Below, one piece after another: positions 17,579 through 26,216 of a DNA stretch of 64,000 bases. A model generated the notes under the pieces. That model did no database searches, had not been told where the DNA came from, and was given only the letters and a program-made list of their open reading frames with translations. Numbering within the stretch: the first letter of the stretch is position 1; each line of letters starts with the position of its first letter. The stretch lies in assembly GCA_963846885.1 (NCBI GenBank), contig CAWJXS010000020.1:477892-541891 (forward strand), read 5' to 3'. The translations under genes and the position numbers were made by a program. Origin of the DNA: RPQJ01 sp963846885 (lineage in GTDB: Bacteria; Pseudomonadota; Gammaproteobacteria; Steroidobacterales; Steroidobacteraceae).

Positions 17579-17867
17579 CGAAATCGAACGTGCCCAACGG
17601 ATGGGCGGCGGCGTCCAGCATGGCTACTGGAACGGGTATCTCACTGGCCTGATGCGGGCCTTTTTCGGCAGCGAGGCCGTGAGCGACCACCTGGACTCGG
17701 CTTTGTTGGCTGCCATCAAGGGCGAGGACACGGCTGCGGGATATCGCGACGGTTACCACAAGATTGCCGACTGCCGCAGTCGGCTCGGCGTCGTGCAGGA
17801 AAGTGCGGGCTCGGCCGTTCCCGCCGAGTCGACTGCCACCAATCCGTACGCGCCGATCAGCGTTTAG
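17544..17867 (+). CDS. small hypothetical protein
   Basis: A 107-residue acidic-to-neutral protein starting MAMKLEEEIFNDEIERAQRM, with a glycine/tyrosine-rich centre (GGVQHGYWNGYLTGLMRAF, then TAAGYRDGYHK) and a low-complexity tail. No family recognised. It overlaps by 35 bases the presumed artefactual extension of fadD; if fadD truly ends at 17330, this gene stands 213 bases downstream with its own leader. It precedes the CheB-CheR gene by 62 bases. Confidence 0.5.
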   Translation: MAMKLEEEIFNDEIERAQRMGGGVQHGYWNGYLTGLMRAFFGSEAVSDHLDSALLAAIKGEDTAAGYRDGYHKIADCRSRLGVVQESAGSAVPAESTATNPYAPISV

Positions 17868-17929
17868 CGGTATGTTTGCCATGCTGATCTGTCTACGTTC
17901 AGCCAGACTAGCGACGGCACGGTGGAAAC

Positions 17930-20528
17930 ATGAACGTCCTCGAGCGGCCTGACGGCGGGTTTGACGACCTTCCCAGGACTCGCATCGTGGGACTGGGCGC
18001 ATCTGCGGGCGGCCTCGAGCCGCTCGAGCAGTTCCTCGCCAACACGCCGCCCGACAGTGGACTGGCGTATGTCGTCGTGCAGCACCTCGACCCGACGCAC
18101 AAGGCGATGCTGGTCGAACTGCTGCAGCGTGCGACGACGATGCCGGTGCGCGAGGCGGGCGAATCGATGCGCGTCGAGCGCGACTCGGTCTATGTGATTC
18201 CCCCCAACAACGACTTGAGCGTCCGGCACGGCACTGCTGCACCTGACCAAACCGGTGCAGCCGCGTGGCATGCGGCTGCCCATCGATACCTTGTTTTGCT
18301 CGCTCGCCCGGGAGCAGGGTGACCAGGCCATCGGCGTGGTGTTGTCGGGCATGGGAGCGGACGGGACGGTGGGCCTGCAGGCGATCAGGACCCAGGGCGG
18401 CGTGACGCTGGCGCAGCAGCCGGAGTCGGCCCAGTTCGATTCCATGCCGAAGTGCGCCATCGCCGCCGGCTCGGTGGACATCGTCGCGACCCCAGCCGAA
18501 CTGCCGCAGCGCATCGCGCGCGTGTTGGCCACGCAGCGCGAGCTTTCCCGGCCCGATAGTGGTGGCGAAGCAAGCGGCGAGCAGGTGCTCGCTGCAATCC
18601 TCGAAATGCTGCGCGAACACAGCAAGCACGATCTCTCGCAGTACAAGAACAGCACTTTGAAGCGCAGGATCGAGCGTCGCATGGGCGTGCACGGCCTCGA
18701 GTCGATGGCCGGGTATCAGCAGTTCCTGCGTGACAATCCCGGGGAGTTCGACCTCCTGTTCAAGGAAGTGCTGATCGGAGTGACCGGTTTCTTTCGTGAT
18801 CCGACGGTCTGGCAGGACGTCAAGGACGCATTGCTTGGCGTGCTGCAGGGCCTCGGCGACGAGACCAGACGGTTGCGTGCCTGGGTGGTCGGATGTTCGA
18901 CCGGGGAAGAGGCCTATACGCTGGCCATGCTGTTCAGGGAGGCCACCGACTCGTTGCCGGTCGATGCTGCCTGCACGTTGCAGATCTTCGCCACCGACCT
19001 GAGTGGCGATGCGATCGCCCTGGCGCGAAAGGGGCATTACCCGGCCCGGATCGCCGAGGACGTGTCGCCCGAGCGGCTGGCCCGCTTCTTCACCGCCGAG
19101 AGCACCGGCTTCCGCGTCAACAAGGACATTCGTGAAATGGTCCTGTTCGCTGCCCATGACGTGATCCTCGACCCGCCCTTCACCCGGCTCGACCTTCTCT
19201 CTTGCCGCAACCTGTTGATCTATTTCAACGCAGAGCTGCAACGGCGGCTGATCCCATTGTTCCACTACAGCCTCCGTCCAGGCGGCATACTGGTGCTGGG
19301 CGGATCGGAAACGGTCGGCCAGGCGCACGCGATGTTCACGCCCATGAGTCCCAAGTCGAGGCTCTATCGGCGCAGCGACGAGGCGTCCCATCCGGGCGGA
19401 GTCGACTTCCCCGTCAATCGCCACCTGTCATCGCGCCAGGCAACCCAGGAGTCGAACGTGTCGCAGCCGGTCAATCCGCACACCAACCTGCAGTCGCTGG
19501 CCGACCAGGTCCTGCTCCAGGATTTTTCGCCGCCGGCGGTGCTGGTGAATGCACAGGGCGATGTCGTGTACATCAGTGGTCGCACCGGCAAGTACCTGGA
19601 GCCCGCGGCCGGCAAGGCCAACTGGAACATCCACGTGATGCTGCGGCCGACGATTCGCACACAGGTGACGGCCGCGCTGCGGCAGGCACTGGAGAGCCAC
19701 GAGCCCGTCGAATTGCATGGCCTGCGGCTCGAGGACGACGCTGAACGCGCGCTCGACGTGAGCGTCCATGTCATGCCGCCGCCGCATGCGTTGCAGGGCA
19801 TGGTCATGATCGTCTTCCGTGAGGTCGCCCGCGCTCGCAGGCGGCGGCGCAAGCAACAGGAAGGCCCGGTCGACGCTGGCGCGAATGAAGAGCTGGCCCG
19901 CCTGCAGCAGGAGATCAGCGCCCTGAGCATGGCGATGCACGCGTCCGAAGAGGAATTGCAGGCCGCCAATGAAGAACTGCAATCGACCAACGAGGAACTG
20001 CAGTCGGCCAACGAAGAGCTGACCACGTCGAAGGAAGAAGCGCAGTCGATGAACGAGGAGTTGCAGACGATCAATGGCGAACTGCAGATCAAGCTCGACG
20101 ACCTCGCGCTGGCGCAGAGCGACATGCAGAACCTGCTCAACAGCACCGACATCGCCACGCTGTTCCTGGACAAGAACCTGAATGTCCGCCGCTTCACGGA
20201 CCGCGTGACGCGCATCATCCACGTGCGCGAGGTGGACATCGGGCGGCCGCTCAGCGACCTGACCAGCACGCTGAATTATCCGGAGCTGCACGTCGACGCG
20301 AAGGAAACCCTGCGCACGCTGGCATTCTCCGAGAAGCAGATCTCGACGACGGACGGGCACTGGTTCACCGTCCGCATCATGCCGTATCGCACGGTCGCCA
20401 ACGTGATCCAGGGGGCGGTCATCACGTTTGTCGACATCACGGCGGCGAAGGAACTCGAGTCGCGCCTGCGCGTCGTGCAGAGCCAGGCAGAGCACGATGT
20501 CGATGGCAGCAAGGAACAAGCGAGGTAA
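17930..20528 (+). pseudogene. CheB-CheR-PAS fusion signalling protein, interrupted by a frameshift
   Basis: Two overlapping frames make one protein of about 865 residues. The first (17930-about 18232) encodes the CheB methylesterase start: VGLGASAGGLEPLEQFL, VVVQHLDPTHKAML, YVIPPNNDLSVRHG. The second (from about 18234) continues LLHLTKPVQPRGMRLPID, GVVLSGMGADGTVGL, then CheR (GVTGFFRDPTVW, VVGCSTGEEAYTLAM, LDLLSCRNLLIYF), a long coiled coil of EELQ/NEELQ repeats and a PAS domain. Such fusions methylate and demethylate receptors. The total length, 3n+1, indicates one surplus base near 18233 in GGC-A-CTGCTG. Whether the break is real or a sequence error cannot be decided here. Confidence 0.87.
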
Positions 20529-20532
20529 CGAC

Positions 20533-21135
20533 GTGCCGGGCAAGAACACCGACGAGACGGCCGGACAGAAGAGTTTGCGCCTGCGTGCCTTGACGCACAT
20601 TACCGGACAGAGCGACCCGCCCAAGGCGCGCGTCAACTCGGCTGGTGCGCTCGCCGTGCTGCACGAACTCGCGTCGTCGCCCCTGACTGCCGCATCTTCG
20701 CTCAAGCTGCTGCACGAGCTGCAGGTGCATCAGGTCGAACTGGACCTGCAGGAGGAGGAGCTGCGCCGGGCAGTGGCCGACCTGGAGGCAGCCTTGTTTC
20801 GGCAGGACCAGCTCCATGACTTTGCGCCTGCGGGGTTTTTCTCGATCGATCGCTCGACCGTGCTCGGCGAAATCAACCGCATGGGCGCACAGCTGCTGGG
20901 GCGCGAGCGCGAGGCGCTCCTCGGGCTGCCCCTCGACAGCTTCCTCGAACCGGAGTCCAGCCATGCATTGCATGCTGCGCTGACACACGTGATCGACGGC
21001 AATGCCGTGGATGGCTGCGCCTTGCGTTTCCTGGCGGCCGCTGGGACATCCAAAGCCGCTTATGCGTCCGTGGGTCCTGATCCAGTCGCGGGCGGCTTCC
21101 TGGTCATATGCGTCGAAATTCGCGAGAAGGGCTGA
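20533..21135 (+). CDS. PAS-domain protein, partner of the CheB-CheR fusion
   Basis: About 200 residues: a polar N-terminus, a helical segment with the heptad-like LKLLHELQVHQVELDLQEEE (about residues 58-77), and a PAS domain (FAPAGFFSIDRSTVLGEINRMGAQLLGRERE). This LLHELQVHQ-x-ELE-PAS pattern is frequent in proteins encoded beside CheB-CheR fusions. The GTG at 20533 is preferred because GAGG sits seven bases upstream, overlapping the stop of the previous gene; ATG codons at 20497 and 20503 inside the upstream gene are alternatives. No output domain is present, so it may be a sensory accessory subunit. Confidence 0.72.
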   Translation: MPGKNTDETAGQKSLRLRALTHITGQSDPPKARVNSAGALAVLHELASSPLTAASSLKLLHELQVHQVELDLQEEELRRAVADLEAALFRQDQLHDFAPAGFFSIDRSTVLGEINRMGAQLLGREREALLGLPLDSFLEPESSHALHAALTHVIDGNAVDGCALRFLAAAGTSKAAYASVGPDPVAGGFLVICVEIREKG

Positions 21136-21147
21136 GGCCGGATCGCC

Positions 21148-21885
21148 CTAGATGCTGGCGCGACTTCTGTTCTGTGTCACGTAGGGCAGCAGCCGATCCT
21201 CTTCCTTCTTGACCACCGCATAGCATTCGCAGCAGAGCCGCTCCAGGTGCGGCCGGTCCAGGACGGTGATCTGCCCGCGGCTGTAGCGGATGACGCCGAG
21301 TCTCTGCAGTTTGCCCGCGGCCTCGGTGACGCCTTCGCGGCGCACCCCCAGCATGTTGGCGATCAGTTCCTGGGTCATTTTCAGCTTGTTGGTCGGCAAC
21401 CGGTCGAGCGAGAGCAGCAGCCAGCGGCAAAGCTGCTGGTCGACGGAATGGTGTCGATTACACACGGCGGTCTGGGCCATCTGCGTGATCATTGCCTGCG
21501 TGTAGCGCAGGAACAGGTTCTGCAGACTGCCGTCGCGATGAAACTCTTCTTTTATCCGCTGGCCGGTCAGGCGGTAGGCGTGCCCTGCGCTCTGCACCAC
21601 GGCACGGTTCGGGGTGGTCTCGCCGCCCATGAAAAGCGAGATGCCGATCAATCCTTCGTTACCCGCGACCGCAATTTCAGCCGTGGCCCCGTCGCTCAGC
21701 ACATAGAGCATCGACACGATGCAGTCGGTCGGAAAGTACACGTGGCTCAACGTGTCGCCGGACTCGTGCAGAACCTGCCCAAGCTTCAATGCGACGAACT
21801 GCAGGTGCGGGAAGATGCGTTCCCGCTCGGCGGGCGCCAGGGCGGCGAGCAGGTGATTTGCGGTCGGATCTTGGCTTACCGGCAT
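21148..21885 (-). CDS. Crp/Fnr-family transcriptional regulator
   Basis: A 245-residue one-component regulator: an N-terminal cyclic-nucleotide-binding-like beta-roll (about residues 20-140; GQVLHESGDTLSHVYFPTD, NEGLIGISLFMGG) and a C-terminal winged helix (MTQELIANMLGVRREGVTEA, recognition helix about residues 190-210). The N-terminal FNR iron-sulfur cysteines are absent, so it is unlikely to be an oxygen-sensing FNR. The effector is unknown. It converges on the PAS-domain gene, with 12 bases between stops. A GTACGG-CAAA-CCGTAC dyad just upstream of the start may be its own binding site. Confidence 0.85.
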   Translation of the reverse strand: MPVSQDPTANHLLAALAPAERERIFPHLQFVALKLGQVLHESGDTLSHVYFPTDCIVSMLYVLSDGATAEIAVAGNEGLIGISLFMGGETTPNRAVVQSAGHAYRLTGQRIKEEFHRDGSLQNLFLRYTQAMITQMAQTAVCNRHHSVDQQLCRWLLLSLDRLPTNKLKMTQELIANMLGVRREGVTEAAGKLQRLGVIRYSRGQITVLDRPHLERLCCECYAVVKKEEDRLLPYVTQNRSRASI

Positions 21886-21917
21886 GGCTTGCAGTCTGCA
21901 GCGGCTTGACGCAACCC

Positions 21918-21933
21918 GTACGGCAAACCGTAC
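21918..21933. promoter_or_regulatory. GTACGG-N4-CCGTAC dyad upstream of the Crp/Fnr gene
   Basis: A perfect 6-4-6 inverted repeat whose nearer edge is 33 bases upstream of the regulator's start codon. The size and symmetry suit a Crp/Fnr-family dimer, so negative autoregulation is plausible. Role inferred from position. Confidence 0.45.
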
Positions 21934-22008
21934 TCCTTTTGCACGTCTCAGGCGATAGCGACGGAGCGAAGCAAGCCGAGTCGCTGTGCTGTGCCCGTGC
22001 CTTCCCGG

Positions 22009-22626
22009 CTACTGCTTCTTTTTCGCGCGCCGTGACTGCGACGACGCCGCCGCCGCCATCGAGTGCTGCGCGACGTAGTGTGCAGCCACGTCGTCGCCGG
22101 CGCTGGCCGCACGATGGATCCCTTCGATGATCATCTTCTCGGCGCGGTCGGTGCCGACCCAGTTCACGATCGTGACCCACTTGCCCTTTTCCAGATCCTT
22201 GTAATGTTGAAAGAAGTGCGCGATCTGGTCGATGAGCGTCACCGGCAAATCCTTGTAGGACTTCACGCCGGAGTAGAACGGGTGCAGCTTGTCCACGGGC
22301 ACGGCAATGATCTTTTCGTCGTCGCCCGCCTCGTCCTTCATCAGCAGCGCGCCGACCGGACGGACACGGACGATCGCACCGGCCACCACCGGGCTCGGCA
22401 CCACGACGATCACGTCGACGGGATCGCCGTCGCCGGACAACGTGTGCGGCACGAAACCGTAGTTGCCCGGGTAGAACATCGCCGTGTTCAGGAACCGATC
22501 GACGCGCAGCGCGCCCGATTCCTTGTCGAGTTCGTACTTCACGGGCACGCCGCCCTGCGGAATCTCGATCAGGACATTGATGTCGCTGGGCGGGTCCGCG
22601 CCGATGCTGATCTTGTTGATGTCCAT
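22009..22626 (-). CDS. ppa: inorganic pyrophosphatase, family I
   Basis: A 205-residue soluble pyrophosphatase, hydrolysing PPi to phosphate and so driving biosynthetic reactions. The signature DGDPVDVIV (about residues 65-73) supplies metal-ligand aspartates, and FYPGNYGFVPHT precedes it. The usual family length is about 175; the last 25 residues (basic, ending SQSRRAKKKQ) are an extra tail. The ATG is preceded by CCCCTTCCT and an array of CCCCTAA heptamers rather than a purine-rich ribosome binding site. Confidence 0.95.
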   Translation of the reverse strand: MDINKISIGADPPSDINVLIEIPQGGVPVKYELDKESGALRVDRFLNTAMFYPGNYGFVPHTLSGDGDPVDVIVVVPSPVVAGAIVRVRPVGALLMKDEAGDDEKIIAVPVDKLHPFYSGVKSYKDLPVTLIDQIAHFFQHYKDLEKGKWVTIVNWVGTDRAEKMIIEGIHRAASAGDDVAAHYVAQHSMAAAASSQSRRAKKKQ

Positions 22627-22631
22627 AGGAA

Positions 22632-22687
22632 GGGGTTAGGGGTTAGGGGTTAGGGGTTAGGGGTTAGGGGCTAGGGGCTAGTCGGAA
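22632..22687 (-). repeat. CCCCTAA heptamer array, copy 2 (ppa leader)
   Basis: On the minus strand the head TTCCGACTAG is followed by two CCCCTAG and five CCCCTAA units (22632-22680 on the plus strand as GGGGTTA/GGGGCTA), ending five bases before the ppa ATG. Seven consecutive units make it the longest array here. The last 28 bases (22660-22687) are the exact reverse complement of 22788-22815. Confidence 0.93.
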
Positions 22688-22787
22688 TTCGTAGCGTCAC
22701 GTGCAACAGGTTTGCGGAGAGTGGTTCATTCGTTGCGAAATGTCAGGGCAGTGCTTTTTGGGGCTTCATCGAACGTTGGTTATTGCG

Positions 22788-22822
22788 TTCCGACTAGCCC
22801 CTAGCCCCTAACCCCTAGCCCC
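22788..22822 (+). repeat. CCCCTAA heptamer array, copy 3 (hemE 3' end)
   Basis: The head TTCCGACTAG (22788-22797) is followed by CCCCTAG, CCCCTAA, CCCCTAG and CCCC. The hemE stop codon (22815-22817 on the minus strand) and its last codons are made of the repeat. With copy 2 it forms a 28-bp perfect inverted repeat around a 100-base spacer in which I see no gene. Confidence 0.9.
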
Positions 22823-23891
22823 TTTCCTCATGGTATTGCGGCGACAGCTCGTGCACCGCCTCGATCATCGCGAGCGCGTGCTCGGGCTTCACTTCCGGGT
22901 GGATGCCGTGGCCCAGGTTGAACACGTGGCCCGAGCCCTTGCCGTAGCTCGCCAGCACCAGCCCGACCTGTTCGCGGATCCGCTCCGGCGGCGCATAGAG
23001 CACGCTCGGGTCGAGGTTGCCCTGCAACGCCACCTTGTCCTGCACCGCGCGGCGCGCATCGCCCAGGTCGGTCATCCAGTCGACGCCCAGCGCGTCGCAA
23101 CCCGTTGCGGCCATTTCGGGCAACCAAGCCCCGCCACCCTTCGTATAGAGGATCACCGGGACGCGACGTCCCTCGGCTTCGCGGGTCACGCCGTCCACGA
23201 TCCGCTGCATGTAGCGCAGCGAGAACTCCCGGTAGTCGCTGGGCGTCAGCGCACCGCCCCAGGTGTCGAACACCATCAGCGCCTGCGCGCCCGCAGCGAC
23301 CTGGCCATTGAGGTAGGCGATCGTCGCACGGGTGATCACGTCGAGCAGGCGGTGCAGTTCTTGCGGCGCGCCGTACAGCATGCCCTTGATGTGCTCGAAG
23401 TTCTTGCTGCCGCCACCTTCGACCATGTACGTGCCCACGGTCCAGGGGCTGCCGGCGAATCCGATCAACGGCACGCGGCCTTTCAGTTCGCGACGGATCG
23501 TGCGCACGGCGTCCATCACGTAACGCAGCTCGCCTTCCGGATCCGGGATCGGCAGCTTGTCGATGTCGGCAGGCGTGCGCACGGGCCGCGCGATCTTCGG
23601 GCCTTCGCCGGTCTCGAACGAGAGTCCGACGTTCATCGCGTGCGGCACCGTCAGGATGTCCGAGAACAGGATCGCCGCGTCGAGCCGGTAGCGGTCGAGC
23701 GGCTGCAGCGTGACTTCGCACGCCAGTTCGGGATTCATGCAGAGCTTGAGAAAGCTGCCGGCCTTGGCGCGCGTGGCGCGGTATTCCGGCAGATAGCGAC
23801 CGGCCTGCCGCATCATCCACAACGGCGTGCGCGGCGTGGGCTGGCGCAGCAGCGCGCGCAGCAACAGGTCGTTCTGCAGCGGCGCGCTCAT
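22815..23891 (-). CDS. hemE: uroporphyrinogen decarboxylase
   Basis: A 358-residue enzyme of the haem pathway that removes four acetate carboxyls from uroporphyrinogen III. The N-terminal signature WMMRQAGRYLPEYR (about residues 22-35), ILFSDILTVPHAMN and GFAGSPWTVGTYMVEG are intact. It is translationally coupled to pyrF by an ATGA overlap at 23888-23891. The last codons and the TAG stop fall inside a CCCCTAG heptamer array, so the C-terminal EERG may have been altered by the repeat. Confidence 0.96.
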   Translation of the reverse strand: MSAPLQNDLLLRALLRQPTPRTPLWMMRQAGRYLPEYRATRAKAGSFLKLCMNPELACEVTLQPLDRYRLDAAILFSDILTVPHAMNVGLSFETGEGPKIARPVRTPADIDKLPIPDPEGELRYVMDAVRTIRRELKGRVPLIGFAGSPWTVGTYMVEGGGSKNFEHIKGMLYGAPQELHRLLDVITRATIAYLNGQVAAGAQALMVFDTWGGALTPSDYREFSLRYMQRIVDGVTREAEGRRVPVILYTKGGGAWLPEMAATGCDALGVDWMTDLGDARRAVQDKVALQGNLDPSVLYAPPERIREQVGLVLASYGKGSGHVFNLGHGIHPEVKPEHALAMIEAVHELSPQYHEERG

Positions 23892-24610
23892 GCTTTGGCT
23901 CCAGCGAATGACTGTGCAATGGTGGCCTGGATCGCCTCGGCAGCCGCGCGCGGATCCGCAGCATCACGGATCGGGCGGCCGACGACGATGTAGTCGGCGC
24001 CGTTGGCAAAGGCCTGCGCGACGTCGACGGTGCGCTTCTGGTCATCGACCGGCTTGTTCTCGACCGGACGAATGCCGGGCGTGACGACCAGCAGCCGGTG
24101 GTCGATGAACTCGCGCAGCATCGGCGCCTCGAGACCCGACGACACGACGCCGTCGCAGCCGGCTTCGAGCGCGCGCCGGGCGCGGGAAAGCACCAGCTTT
24201 TCGACATCCACGGTGAACCCCAGGTCGTCGAGGTCGCCCCGATCCAGGCTGGTGAGCACGGTCACCGCAAGAATCTTGACGTCGCCCTTGGCGGCGGCGG
24301 CGGCTTCCATGATGGCCTGGTTGCCGTGGATCGTTGCGAACGTAACGCCGCGGTTGCGCAACTGCTTCACGGCGGCCGCGACCGTGGCCGGCACGTCGAA
24401 GAACTTGAGGTCGACGAAGATCTTCTTGCCGCGGGCGACCATCCAGTCGAGCAGTTCGAAGTAGCCGCCGGACATGAACAGCTCGAGTCCGATCTTGTAG
24501 AAGACGACGGCATCGCCCAGCTGTTCCACCATCAGGCGTGCCGCCTGCGGGTCGGCCACGTCCATGGCGAAAATGAGGCGTTCGCGATCGGGGATGTTTT
24601 TCGGCGTCAA
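23888..24610 (-). CDS. pyrF: orotidine 5'-phosphate decarboxylase
   Basis: A 240-residue enzyme catalysing the last step of UMP synthesis. The catalytic DLKFFDVPATV (Asp-x-Lys-x-x-Asp) is intact, as are the N-terminal LIFAMDVAD and the C-terminal VTPGIRP and YIVVGRPI phosphate-binding segments. I chose the TTG at 24610 because GGAG lies seven bases upstream and the domain begins a few residues later; the codons further upstream are not conserved-looking. It overlaps hemE by ATGA. Confidence 0.93.
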   Translation of the reverse strand: MTPKNIPDRERLIFAMDVADPQAARLMVEQLGDAVVFYKIGLELFMSGGYFELLDWMVARGKKIFVDLKFFDVPATVAAAVKQLRNRGVTFATIHGNQAIMEAAAAAKGDVKILAVTVLTSLDRGDLDDLGFTVDVEKLVLSRARRALEAGCDGVVSSGLEAPMLREFIDHRLLVVTPGIRPVENKPVDDQKRTVDVAQAFANGADYIVVGRPIRDAADPRAAAEAIQATIAQSFAGAKA

Positions 24611-24677
24611 GGCGGCACTCCGGAAAAGGCCCGGGAATGCTACCAGACGGGCCCCGGCGCGGCCTCCGCGCAAGCCC

Positions 24678-26183
24678 TCACTGGCCGGGAAAAGCGTCAC
24701 CGTCGGGGTAGGGGAACCACTCGGGGTCAGCTTCCGCCCGCGGCGCAAGCATGACCATCTTGGAGCGCCGGAACTGTTCGAGGCCCTCGGCACCCAGTTC
24801 GCGCCCCAGGCCGGTGAGCTTGCGCCCGCCGAAAGGCACGCAATCGTTGTCGTTCAGCGGCGTGTTGACCCAGACGATGCCGCTTTCGATCTCGTCCACG
24901 GCGCGCATGGCCTCGCCCAGGTCGCTGGTGTAGATGTTCGCGCCCAACCCCAGCTGCGAATCGTTGGCGAGCGCAATGGCCTCGTCGAGATCGCGCACCT
25001 TGCACACCGGTGCCAGGGGCCCGAAACACTCGCCGTGCATGATGTCCATGGCGTGGGTGACTTCCAGCACGGTCGGCTCGAAGAACCACCCCTTGCCCAG
25101 GCCGGGCGGTCGCCTGCCTCCGCAGCGGATACGCGCGCCCTGCTCCACGGCCCGGGCCACGATGCGTTCGACACGCGCGCGTTCGCGGGCCGAGGCCAGC
25201 GGCCCGATGTCGATCCGGTCGAGACCGCTGCCGACGCGCAGCGCGCGGGCTTCATCGACGAGCGTCTGGACGAACTGGTCGTACACGCTTTCGTGCACAT
25301 AGAAACGTTCGGCCGAAGTGCACACCTGGCCGCAGTTCAGGAATGCCGCGAAGGCCGCCCCCTTGGCTGCGACTGCGACCGGCGCCGAAGGCATGACGAT
25401 GAACGGATCGTTGCCCGACGCCTCGATCAGCACTGGCTTGAAGCGCCGCCCCGCCGCTTCCGCCACCGCCTGCGCCGCGGGGACACTGCCCGTGAAGGCG
25501 ATGGCGTGCGTATTCGCGTGCTCGACGAGTCGACGGCCGGTCTCGGCCCCGCCGGTCAATGTCTGCACCAGGCCGCGGGGCAGTTCGTCGAACGCTTCCA
25601 TCACCAGCAACAGCGTCAGCGACGTGAGTTCGGACGGCTTGACGATGACCGCGTTGCCGGCTGCCAGCGCCGCGGCCGCCTGCCAGCCGAACAACAGCAC
25701 CGGGAAGTTGAACGGCACGATCGAGACCACGGTGCCCAGCGGCTCCTTGATGGTCATCTGCAGTTGTCCGGCAATGACGGGGCCGGACACGCGACCCTGG
25801 TCGTGGCGCGCGAGCTCGGCGTAATAGCGGAACGACGAGGCCGACGCGCCGATCTCCCAGTTGGATTCCCGAAACGGCTTGCCCATCTCGCGGGTGAGGC
25901 ACTCGCCCGCCGTGGCGGACATCTCGACCAACCGGGCGGCGACACGATGCAGGGCATTCGCGCGATCGAGCGCGCCCATTGCCCACCACTGCCGTTGCGC
26001 ACGCGCGGCGGCTGCCACGGCGGCTTCCACTTCGTCCGCGGTCGCATCGGCGAAGTGGGCGATCACGGCTTCGGTCGCCGGATCGGTAATCTCATGCCGC
26101 TGTCCCCGGCCGGGAACGGCCGCGCCGTCGATGAAATGCATCCCGGACCACTGCTGCATCTTCAGCTCGGTATTCGTGGGCAT
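24678..26183 (-). CDS. NAD(P)-dependent aldehyde dehydrogenase
   Basis: A 501-residue ALDH-superfamily enzyme oxidising an aldehyde to the acid. The segments VPFNFPVLLFGWQAAAALAAGN and KPSELTSL, the cofactor loop FTGSVPAAQ, the catalytic cysteine in NCGQVCTSAER and the C-terminal ECFGPLAPV are present. The general-base glutamate lies in an unusual IEASGNDPFIV instead of the common ELGGKxP. Substrate unknown; closeness to succinate-semialdehyde or betaine-aldehyde enzymes cannot be decided by eye. It is a single gene between pyrF and dgt. Confidence 0.87.
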   Translation of the reverse strand: MPTNTELKMQQWSGMHFIDGAAVPGRGQRHEITDPATEAVIAHFADATADEVEAAVAAAARAQRQWWAMGALDRANALHRVAARLVEMSATAGECLTREMGKPFRESNWEIGASASSFRYYAELARHDQGRVSGPVIAGQLQMTIKEPLGTVVSIVPFNFPVLLFGWQAAAALAAGNAVIVKPSELTSLTLLLVMEAFDELPRGLVQTLTGGAETGRRLVEHANTHAIAFTGSVPAAQAVAEAAGRRFKPVLIEASGNDPFIVMPSAPVAVAAKGAAFAAFLNCGQVCTSAERFYVHESVYDQFVQTLVDEARALRVGSGLDRIDIGPLASARERARVERIVARAVEQGARIRCGGRRPPGLGKGWFFEPTVLEVTHAMDIMHGECFGPLAPVCKVRDLDEAIALANDSQLGLGANIYTSDLGEAMRAVDEIESGIVWVNTPLNDNDCVPFGGRKLTGLGRELGAEGLEQFRRSKMVMLAPRAEADPEWFPYPDGDAFPGQ

Positions 26184-26216
26184 CTATCCGGGGCTCCCTG
26201 CGATCGTCGGTACTTG

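Noticed and set aside
22632..22822. Heptamer arrays considered as a CRISPR array
   Set aside because: The repeat unit is 7 bases with no spacers between units and no cas genes are near.
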